A stretch of 20,537 bases of DNA. Origin: a virus. Below are positions 14,336 through 20,537 of this stretch, in pieces. Location of the stretch: the IMG/VR virus record IMGVR_UViG_3300004369_000835, positions 1 through 20,537 of that record. The stretch is one strand, 5' to 3'. The notes beneath the pieces were generated by a model, which made no database searches, was not told the origin of the DNA, and saw only the letters and a list, made by a program, of their open reading frames with translations. The position numbers and the translations under genes were made by a program. Each line of letters starts with the position of its first letter. Position 1 is the first letter of the stretch.

Positions 14336-14907
14336 TGGCAAGATCTAAAGTTCAACAAAACTCAATTGCTCTTGATCCTAATCGGGAAAGGCTGTCAATC
14401 AATATGTCGGTTACTCCTGGTGACCCGACAACTCAAATGAATAATCCTGGTAATGTCACAAGCTTTGGGCCTCAATTGAGTGCACTGCCTGGTCTTGACG
14501 GAAGGGTCATTAACGAGTTTCCTTATGGCGACAAAGGTTTGATGAATGCTTCTCAGCTTGGTGTTGACGGTGGTGACATTAATCCTGCTTTCATCCCTCG
14601 TTCACAGATGCCAAACCAAGGGTCTGGAACTATGCGTGGTCATCAGCGTGGCACGCTTGCGCTATTTGCTGCACCGACACCCCCTGCCGAGATGATGCAG
14701 GCAAATCTGATGAACATGCATCCGTCTATGCAAGATAAGCCTCAAAGCTTTATGGGACTTACTGGTCAGCCTGCCAATGTTCAAACCCCTCCAGGTTTCA
14801 ATGCTGGTCAAGGAACACCTTTACCCACTATGGATCAATACGCAGGTATGGCAATGACGCCAGGTGCGACGAAGCAAGTAAAAGGAAAGAAAGGAGGTAA
14901 AGCGTAA
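14335..14907 (+). CDS. Disordered Pro/Gly/Met-rich virion-type protein
   Basis: 190 residues, coupled to the gene before and after through TAATG overlaps. Very rich in Pro, Gly, Asn, Gln and Met, with little predicted secondary structure; the C-terminus ends in a Lys/Gly run (KQVKGKKGGKA). The Lys-coding end supplies the strong ribosome site of the next gene, so selection on the DNA may explain part of that tail. No motif recognised. Confidence 0.68.
   Translation: MARSKVQQNSIALDPNRERLSINMSVTPGDPTTQMNNPGNVTSFGPQLSALPGLDGRVINEFPYGDKGLMNASQLGVDGGDINPAFIPRSQMPNQGSGTMRGHQRGTLALFAAPTPPAEMMQANLMNMHPSMQDKPQSFMGLTGQPANVQTPPGFNAGQGTPLPTMDQYAGMAMTPGATKQVKGKKGGKA
14891..14898 (+). promoter_or_regulatory. 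Strong Shine-Dalgarno AAGGAGGT
   Basis: The best match to the anti-Shine-Dalgarno sequence in the window, eight bases before ATG 14907 and embedded in the end of the preceding gene. It predicts the 169-residue product is made in quantity. Confidence 0.8.
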
Positions 14908-15416
14908 TGGCTTCAACATCTACTAATAAACAACCACTTCTGGTTGACCGCGTACTTCATGAGATCGTTGACCTTGCTGGTGCAACGGTTGAAGTTAACT
15001 CTGTTATTACCATTGGTGGCTCCAACGGTGCAAAGCTAATTGTCGATTGCACTACAAATGATGGTGCAATCATCAGTGAGATCTATACGTTGGCTAGAGC
15101 AACGAGTGCTGCATATACAGTCAACATGTACATGAGTAGTGCCAAAGACTTCCTGAGAGCCTCTCAGGCTTCCTTCCTTGGAACCTTCAATGGTGCAACG
15201 ACTGAAGGCTCTAAGACTGTTTACGGTGCAATGCCTTATGTGCTGAATCCTGTTCCTGGTCAAGGCTCTACTGATTCCAGCATCGTGATTGGTACACAGT
15301 TCCAAGCTCTCTATATTCCCAAAGGCAAGTGCTTGTGGGCAGCGGTCAAAAAGAAAACCTCTAGTGACACAGCAACAGAAGCACCATTACTTGGAGTCCA
15401 TGGCGGATTCTATTGA
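14907..15416 (+). CDS. Beta-rich structural protein candidate
   Basis: 169 residues with a near-perfect ribosome binding site. The composition (Thr, Ser, Gly, Val, Ala) and alternating strands (ATVEVNSVITIGGSNGAKLIVD, FQALYIPKGKCLWAAVKKK) suggest a compact beta-sandwich such as a tail, neck or decoration subunit. No enzymatic motif, no signal peptide. The strong translation signal suggests a multi-copy virion component. Stop overlaps the next ATG (TGATG). Confidence 0.7.
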   Translation: MASTSTNKQPLLVDRVLHEIVDLAGATVEVNSVITIGGSNGAKLIVDCTTNDGAIISEIYTLARATSAAYTVNMYMSSAKDFLRASQASFLGTFNGATTEGSKTVYGAMPYVLNPVPGQGSTDSSIVIGTQFQALYIPKGKCLWAAVKKKTSSDTATEAPLLGVHGGFY

Positions 15417-17323
15417 TGCCAAGAAAACGAAGCGACTTCAATCCCGGCGTATACGCCTTTAAGGGCTTTGCAGGTATTAATCGGTCTCTTGGTAATCCAA
15501 GAGGTTCTGGTTTTTATCCAAGCAATCGGGAATTTGGATCTACCGTACAACGAAGCGTAATCGATCATTGGAACCTAGAGAGTGATTGGGTCAAGTGGAG
15601 AAAAGGTTATGAGATCTATAACCGCGCTGCTTGGTCCACACTAAAGATTAAAAACCAGAATTACGATCCAGGTCTAGAAGAGACAGACAGCAATACAGAA
15701 TTTATCGATGCTTTACTAGACGCGACACTATATAGGAATACACCATACGAAATTAGTAATACGTTTTCGGGATATGAATATCCCACTATGAGTGCAGATA
15801 CAAATACCCACTATGTAGTGAAACGCACTCCAGAGGAAAAATCACTGGGCACAGTCACAAGCGTCATGAATGATTCGTTTGTATATACGGATAACTATAA
15901 CAATGGAGAAGTATTTGTATCAATAAATCCTGATGCCACAACTGGTCGATTGCTACTGCAAATGGTTGGTGAAAGAGTAGCTGATGGAGCTTACACCGAT
16001 AACAATAGAACAGAAGCAACTCTAAAGAAAATTCTGACCGCAGATACAAAACCTGCGATATATACAGGCAGAACACTTTCTGATGAACTTAAGAACTTTG
16101 TTGAACTAGAACAAAAGCCCACAACAGTAAAAATTACAATACCTGTAGCAGATGTAAATGTCACTTCTAATAGTGGTGACTTCGTTCCAAACCAAGGTGT
16201 AAATAATCAGGTCAAGAATTCAGAAGGAACATTAGATATCCTTTCAAATCCAGAGTTACTGACTAACAAAATTATTTATCTCACAGATTTTTTTATTGAC
16301 AAACCACTGTCAAGTATGACCAATGTGACCTTCAATGATGACGACTACTTCTTTGAAGTATCAATTAGTGGAAGCGAAACAGGACAAGCATTAGTCGGAC
16401 TAGATCAGGGTGTGAACGAGCTTCCTCCTTCAATGTTGGACCTCACTGATCTGCCCACTATCTTTACGACATCAAATGCGTCGTATACGATTGAAGGTTC
16501 ATACGTATTTAAAAAAGCTTCTTATCAGAAGTACTTTGGAAGTCAGTATTTAACTGGAGAAGTCGTACAAGGCTTGGTTCAGGACATCTCATATTCAATC
16601 ATCCCCTTTGTAGTTGAAAAAGCTGATATAGTTAACAACCAATTTATCATTGAATCTAGACCTTACTTTGCAGAAGTAAAACTATACCCTGCACTGGAGT
16701 CGGGTACTCAGCTTGTATTCACAGACAACAGCTTTGCTAAAACCTATACAACAGCTGAGAAGTGGACAGATCTGCATACTGATGTGAATCCATGGATGGA
16801 TGAAGTCTTTACAAGTGGTTTACCGTTGAGACCATCGATCACTTATTCCTGCTCTTGCCCGAATTATTCTCATACGGTGCTTGCAATGCCTCAATCAACG
16901 CAGAACAGCGAGACACGTAAAACAAATAGACAGCTCAGGTACCCATTACCTACGGCATTAAGTCCTGATGAGTTTGATATTATTGGTCAAAACCAAGTAG
17001 CAGGTAAAGCTGCAAGTTGGGAAACAGATCAACACCGTCTAAGCTTCAAATTATGTAAGCATGTTATTGCATCTATGTTCAATGATGCTGTTCGTGTAAG
17101 AGAGCCGAATCAATATCCTATTGGTAGTGACAATCGTTATTCGAATGCTGCGGAAAAGTTTAACGAAAAACTTGTCCAAGAAATAATTAATTCTGCTAAC
17201 GCCTTTAATTTGTCGTATCAAAGAACTGGTATATCGATTTCAGAAATTGTATTTGCAATGTCAAATAGCTTGAACTTAGATTCAATCGAGACAGCATATG
17301 TAGTCCTCGACAGCACTCAATAA
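15416..17323 (+). CDS. Large structural protein with SWIM-like Cys/His signature
   Basis: 635 residues from ATG 15416 (a TTG one codon earlier is less likely). Mostly beta-rich and acidic, Asn/Thr/Tyr-rich, as in tail or baseplate proteins. The N-terminus (about 1-120) is aromatic and basic. Near the C-terminus is C479-S-C481-PNYSH and, 65 residues later, C547-K-H549 within LCKHVIASMF. C-x-C-x(n)-C-x-H with an aromatic after the CP and a hydrophobic helix after CKH is the SWIM zinc-binding pattern, though n is longer than usual. No other cysteine lies in the stretches I checked around it. The final ~60 residues are helical. Structural role is inferred from size and position; the metal site is inferred from the motif. 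Confidence 0.72.
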   Translation: MPRKRSDFNPGVYAFKGFAGINRSLGNPRGSGFYPSNREFGSTVQRSVIDHWNLESDWVKWRKGYEIYNRAAWSTLKIKNQNYDPGLEETDSNTEFIDALLDATLYRNTPYEISNTFSGYEYPTMSADTNTHYVVKRTPEEKSLGTVTSVMNDSFVYTDNYNNGEVFVSINPDATTGRLLLQMVGERVADGAYTDNNRTEATLKKILTADTKPAIYTGRTLSDELKNFVELEQKPTTVKITIPVADVNVTSNSGDFVPNQGVNNQVKNSEGTLDILSNPELLTNKIIYLTDFFIDKPLSSMTNVTFNDDDYFFEVSISGSETGQALVGLDQGVNELPPSMLDLTDLPTIFTTSNASYTIEGSYVFKKASYQKYFGSQYLTGEVVQGLVQDISYSIIPFVVEKADIVNNQFIIESRPYFAEVKLYPALESGTQLVFTDNSFAKTYTTAEKWTDLHTDVNPWMDEVFTSGLPLRPSITYSCSCPNYSHTVLAMPQSTQNSETRKTNRQLRYPLPTALSPDEFDIIGQNQVAGKAASWETDQHRLSFKLCKHVIASMFNDAVRVREPNQYPIGSDNRYSNAAEKFNEKLVQEIINSANAFNLSYQRTGISISEIVFAMSNSLNLDSIETAYVVLDSTQ

Positions 17324-17366
17324 ATAAGTGCGCTATTGTTTTAACAGGTAAATGATATAAGTAATC

Positions 17367-17585
17367 ATGTTTAAACCTGACGACTTTGAGCTACCGCTAG
17401 AGAAGGTACTAAAACTTCGAGTAATTACAGATGAAGTAGATGAGTGCACTGATGTGGAAGTATTAAGGCGTAGTTTAAAAGAAGTGAGCAAATTACTCAT
17501 GAAATATCAGCACTTGCTTTCTGCAGTTCTTAAGGAGCAACTCTTGGCTAACTCAGGTAAAATTGGCATTAGTGATAAAAGCTAA
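17367..17585 (+). CDS. NblA-like small protein, candidate phycobilisome-degradation adaptor
   Basis: 72 residues from ATG 17367. Residues about 8-24 (ELPLEKVLKLRVITDEV) resemble the first helix of NblA (L-LE--F-LR---DQV as I know it), and the second helix ends in MKYQHLLSAVLKEQ, comparable to the NblA C-terminal helix (---Y--LLK-Q). NblA is about 55-65 residues, a helix-loop-helix that brings Clp protease to phycobilisomes. nblA genes are established in several cyanophages (for example Microcystis phage Ma-LMM01) and in an uncultured marine lineage. The middle of the alignment is weak and requires a gap, so a generic two-helix protein is possible. It lies alone between two structural genes; AATAAATA at 17320 or TATAAGTA at 17356 could be its promoter. 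Confidence 0.5.
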   Translation: MFKPDDFELPLEKVLKLRVITDEVDECTDVEVLRRSLKEVSKLLMKYQHLLSAVLKEQLLANSGKIGISDKS

Positions 17586-17587
17586 AA

Positions 17588-17595
17588 TATAGATA
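17588..17595 (+). promoter_or_regulatory. Late-promoter-like TATAGATA before the tail-fibre gene
   Basis: One mismatch from TATAAATA, 27 bases before ATG 17623. It is followed by the ten-base string TGATGTCTAG, which also follows the TATAAATA at 3081. The TCTAGGG at about 17607-17613 could serve as ribosome site. Confidence 0.35.
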
Positions 17596-17622
17596 TCAAG
17601 ATGATGTCTAGGGCGTTTATCA

Positions 17623-20034
17623 ATGAAGATTCAGTTAAAGAATTCAAATGTCTTAGATGGTGGATCGGCTAAGGAACCCACCGCTGCCAATATGCTGGAT
17701 GGCGAATTAGCCATCAACTTTAACTCTAATGATCCCTCTATCTTCATTAAAGATAGTGCTGGATCGATCGTAAGGCTGGCTGGTAAAAACAACCTGTCAT
17801 TTACGAACTATCAAGCCATTATCCCTACAACAGCTACACCGCCAACAAGTCCTGGTGCTGGAAACTTATATTGGGATGCTGATGACGAACGTCTTTATAT
17901 TTACTACGATGATGGAAGTGCAGCGCAATGGTTAGACGCTAGTAAAGAGAAATTTGATACCAACCTAATTCCTGATCCTACAAACAGTAGTCATCAGAGT
18001 GGTACCTTAGATGATCGGTATGTAAATTCAAATGGTGACACGCTTACTGGAAACCTAGTATTAAATGCTGGTCTAAACGTCAATTCATCAGATATTTATT
18101 TAAACAATGGAAATATAACTTTTGAAGGATCTACAGCAGATGCCAATGAAACAACTCTGTCAGTAGTCAACCCTACAGCTGATAATACCCTGTTACTTCC
18201 AAATGTTTCAGGCACCCTTGTAAGCACAGGCGATACCGGATCTATTACAAGTGCAATGATTGCCGATGGAGCAATCGTTGACGCAGATATCAATGCTTCT
18301 GCTGCAATTGGCTTAAGCAAGCTCGCTACAGGAACTCTTCCTTCTGGTGTTCAGGTAGCAAGTGCCAATATTGTTAATGGTTCAATCGTTGATGCTGATA
18401 TCAATGCCAGTGCAGCTATTACGTTGACCAAGCTTGCAAATGGCGCACTGCCTTCTGGCGTTACGCTCCAATCATCTCAGATTTTAGGTGGTGTTGCACC
18501 TGGAGATATTGCTGCAGGCGCTTTACCTTCCAACGTAACTGTTAATAGTGCAAACATTACTAACGGAAGTATTGTTAATGAGGACATCAGTTCTTCAGCA
18601 GCAGTTGATGTAAGTAAGCTGGCTGACGGTTCATCGTATCAATTACTTCATACCAATGCTGCTGGAACAGGGGTTGAGTGGACTTCCAACATTGATGTTC
18701 CAGGAACATTGGATGTAACTGGTATCTCGACCTTCGATAATAATGTCACAATTGCAGGAACGCTTACGGCTACTGGTACAAGCATTTCCTTAGATTCTCC
18801 AATTGTGACGATCAAGGATTCCAATATCCAACTCGGCACAGTATCCACTCCCACCGACGTTACTGCAGATGGCGGAGGTATCACACTTAAAGGTTCAACA
18901 GACAAGACATTTGGTTGGGCAAACAGTACTGATGCTTGGACCTCAAGTGAACATATTGACCTTGCATCAGGTAAGTCGTATTACGTTAATGGCAGTCAGG
19001 TTTTAACTGAAACGACCCTTGGTGCAGGCGTTACAGGATCTAGCTTGACGGCTGTCGGAACGATTAGCACGGGTACTTGGCAAGGATCTCAAATTGCCGA
19101 TGCGTATCTGGCAACAATTACAACGTCTGGCAAGGTTGCGAACTCAGCAACGACAGCTACAAACTTAAACACAGCAAATGCAATTGTTTCTCGTGATGCT
19201 TCTGGTGACTTCACAGCTAGAAACATCACAGCCACACTGCTAGGCAATGCGAATACCGCTTCAGCACTTCAGACAGCAAGAACAATCAGTCTTGCCGGTG
19301 ACTTAACAGGTTCTGCATCGTTCGATGGTTCAGCAAACATTACCATCAACACAACTGCAAGCTTTGTTGGTACAACCAATCTGTCTTATGACAATGCTAC
19401 AAGAGTCATTGCGTCGGATACTGGTACAAATGCAACGCTTCCTCTATTCAGCAGCACCATTGCAGGTTTGACACCACTCTCGGGTGGTGGCAGCGTCAAC
19501 TACTTACGAGCTGATGGGACTTGGGCATCTCCACCAGGCACACCCACAAACCTGGGATACACCACAAATACTTCAACAATTACTTCTAGTACTGGCACTG
19601 GGGTAGCTCTTCCAACCTTTACTTCAACGATCAATGGACTCGTTCCATATTCAGGTGGCGGTACTCAAAAATTCCTTAGAGCTGATGGAAGCTGGATCAC
19701 AGTTGGTAGCCGACAGACGTTCGTTGGCACCTCTGCTCCATCTAATGCAAATGATGGTGACCAATGGTTTGACACAGATGAAGGCCGTACATACATTTAC
19801 TACACCGATACTGATTCTAGTCAGTGGGTTGAAGGAAACCCCAGCTGGAATGGAGGTATACCTGTTGGCTCTGTAACGCCCTCATATCTTAGTACTGGTG
19901 GACCACAATGGGATACAAATGGCAACTTAGAATTAACGTCAGCAAGTGCTGGTGTAATTTTAAAATCTCCTGATGGTACTCGTTATAAAGTTACTGTCTC
20001 TAATGCAGGTAGCCTTGCTGTAGCAGCAGCGTAA
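17623..20034 (+). CDS. Tail-fibre-like protein
   Basis: 803 residues from ATG 17623. The N-terminus (MKIQLKNSNVLDGGSAKEP, then LDGELAINFNSNDPSIFIKD) is a form I associate with cyanophage fibre proteins. A cassette around residues 75-110 (GNLYWDADDERLYIYYDDG) recurs near 705-745 (DGDQWFDTDEGRTYIYYTD). Residues about 207-340 hold three related units (ADGAIVDADINASAAIGLSKL and variants), and 585-638 and 642-700 are two copies of a TNL.Y ... LRADG(T/S)W unit. The C-terminus is a short beta part (GTRYKVTVSNAG). Repeats of this type build trimeric fibrous shafts. No C-terminal autoproteolytic chaperone is recognisable. It should reach the host surface; receptor unknown. Confidence 0.85.
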   Translation: MKIQLKNSNVLDGGSAKEPTAANMLDGELAINFNSNDPSIFIKDSAGSIVRLAGKNNLSFTNYQAIIPTTATPPTSPGAGNLYWDADDERLYIYYDDGSAAQWLDASKEKFDTNLIPDPTNSSHQSGTLDDRYVNSNGDTLTGNLVLNAGLNVNSSDIYLNNGNITFEGSTADANETTLSVVNPTADNTLLLPNVSGTLVSTGDTGSITSAMIADGAIVDADINASAAIGLSKLATGTLPSGVQVASANIVNGSIVDADINASAAITLTKLANGALPSGVTLQSSQILGGVAPGDIAAGALPSNVTVNSANITNGSIVNEDISSSAAVDVSKLADGSSYQLLHTNAAGTGVEWTSNIDVPGTLDVTGISTFDNNVTIAGTLTATGTSISLDSPIVTIKDSNIQLGTVSTPTDVTADGGGITLKGSTDKTFGWANSTDAWTSSEHIDLASGKSYYVNGSQVLTETTLGAGVTGSSLTAVGTISTGTWQGSQIADAYLATITTSGKVANSATTATNLNTANAIVSRDASGDFTARNITATLLGNANTASALQTARTISLAGDLTGSASFDGSANITINTTASFVGTTNLSYDNATRVIASDTGTNATLPLFSSTIAGLTPLSGGGSVNYLRADGTWASPPGTPTNLGYTTNTSTITSSTGTGVALPTFTSTINGLVPYSGGGTQKFLRADGSWITVGSRQTFVGTSAPSNANDGDQWFDTDEGRTYIYYTDTDSSQWVEGNPSWNGGIPVGSVTPSYLSTGGPQWDTNGNLELTSASAGVILKSPDGTRYKVTVSNAGSLAVAAA
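18241..18640 (+). repeat. Internal shaft repeats of the fibre gene
   Basis: Three degenerate units encoding A.GAIVDADINASAA...SKLA.G-type sequence lie in a row; the first two share the long string VDADINASAAI. They are in-frame and probably form a repeated fibre shaft element. Confidence 0.75.
19375..19720 (+). repeat. Two tandem fibre modules
   Basis: Two adjacent units of about 55 residues align with each other: each begins TNL(S/G)Y, continues with a Ser/Thr-rich part and STI.GL.P.SGGG, and ends LRADG(T/S)W. They begin at about 19375 and 19546. Confidence 0.8.
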
Positions 20035-20074
20035 ATGTTGATTAGATTAGAATTATAAAAGTTATGTAGATACA

Positions 20075-20257
20075 ATGGCTTGTAAAAAATCTGATCTAAT
20101 TACAGCTGTCAATTCATATGCTGCTGCCAAATCAACAGGTGATAGCACTTTGCTTGCCTTAAGCGTTAATCTTCTTCAAGGACTTATAGATACTTTAGAG
20201 TTTGAAGAAGAAATTTTATTGAATAATAATTCACCATCTGATGAGCAACAGGAATAA
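20075..20257 (+). CDS. Small acidic helical protein of unknown function
   Basis: 60 residues from ATG 20075, 40 bases after the fibre gene. Two predicted helices (SDLITAVNSYAAAKSTG and LLALSVNLLQGLIDTLEFEEE) and an acidic, Gln/Glu-rich tail. TATAAAAG at 20054-20061, two mismatches from the late element, lies just upstream. Its place between two fibre-type genes could indicate a fibre-assembly accessory, but there is no direct evidence. Confidence 0.6.
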   Translation: MACKKSDLITAVNSYAAAKSTGDSTLLALSVNLLQGLIDTLEFEEEILLNNNSPSDEQQE

Positions 20258-20327
20258 GTATTGATGCGGCTTTTTCGATATACTAAAGATACCCCACTGA
20301 AGTCGTAAAACTGCAGGGAGATTAATA

Positions 20328-20537
20328 ATGGCTGCAATCCAGTTTCCAAATAATCCGGGTGCAGGTGACCTATTTACTGCTGCTAATGGCATTAAATATA
20401 CCTATGACGGTGAAAAGTGGAAAACTCTTGGTACATCAACTGCAGTAACTGGTGGCAATCAATTTATTGAGACACCTACTACTCTCACTGTAGACAAGGT
20501 TATCACCGCTAATACTAATACTGGTGCAGTAGGAACT
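20328..20537 (+). CDS. Fibre-like protein, 3' end outside the window
   Basis: ATG 20328 follows GGAG with a seven-base gap; 70 residues are visible and the frame runs off the window. The start, FPNNPGAGDLFTAANGIKYTYDGEKWKTLG, matches the small N-terminal module (P..PG.GD.YT..NG..Y.YDG..W) common to cyanophage fibre and adhesin proteins and echoes the GD.W.D...GR.YIYY module of the preceding fibre gene. Thr/Val-rich beta sequence follows. Likely a second tail fibre or host-recognition protein. Confidence 0.7.
   Translation, partial: MAAIQFPNNPGAGDLFTAANGIKYTYDGEKWKTLGTSTAVTGGNQFIETPTTLTVDKVITANTNTGAVGT

Noticed and set aside
12588-17323. Search for tape-measure, sheath or tail-tube genes
   Set aside because: No long coiled-coil tape measure and no recognisable sheath or tube signatures; tail type cannot be decided from this window.
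17601-17672. 23-residue ORF overlapping the fibre gene start
   Set aside because: Begins at ATGATG without a ribosome site and stops inside the fibre gene; no feature suggests it is made.
20258-20327. Possible terminator before the last gene
   Set aside because: A T run is present at 20270 but no stem can be formed before it.

Overview
This window looks like part of the virion-morphogenesis region of a tailed double-stranded DNA phage that infects cyanobacteria. The evidence is a terminase large subunit, a portal-like protein, a scaffold-like protein, a codon-optimised major capsid candidate and tail-fibre-like proteins. A sigma factor with a cyanobacterial group-2 architecture and a small protein resembling the phycobilisome-degradation adaptor NblA point to a cyanobacterial host. 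The capsid candidate does not look T4-like to me, although some surrounding proteins (the tail fibre starting MKIQLKNSN and the Asn/Gln-rich virion protein) recall marine T4-like cyanophages. I do not name a species or a tail type: no tape measure, sheath or tail-tube gene is recognisable here.

Layout. 1-1411: a 5'-truncated repeat protein, a possible small terminase subunit and a small unknown, joined by TGATG stop/start overlaps. 1448-2986: large terminase. 2987-3119: a short regulatory stretch with a TATAAATA element and a degenerate duplicate about 100 bp upstream. 3120-4043: a low-complexity virion-type protein. 4070-6839: portal, then a scaffold-like gene that starts inside the portal gene and shares 506 nt with it in another frame. 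6839-7986: three small unknowns. 8034-8975: sigma factor. 9005-9694: an unknown. 9706-10579: the only minus-strand genes, an HNH homing-type endonuclease and a basic-tailed partner. 10701-12507: major capsid candidate and an abundant small structural protein, closed by a UUCG-loop terminator. 12588-15416: small virion-type genes, several overlapping by one base. 15416-17323: a 635-residue structural candidate with a SWIM-like Cys/His signature. 17367-17585: NblA-like protein. 17623-20034: tail-fibre-like protein. 20075-20257: a small unknown. 20328 to the end: a truncated fibre-like gene.

The genes form a nearly continuous plus-strand late cluster. DNA packaging (terminase) meets the portal vertex, the scaffold-like protein would direct capsid assembly, and the fibres would bind the host. 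The sigma factor could redirect host RNA polymerase, and the NblA-like protein could act on the host light-harvesting antenna. There is no protein-free stretch longer than about 135 bases, and I saw no tRNA, CRISPR array, integrase or insertion sequence. Names come from motif recognition and gene order; no database search was possible.
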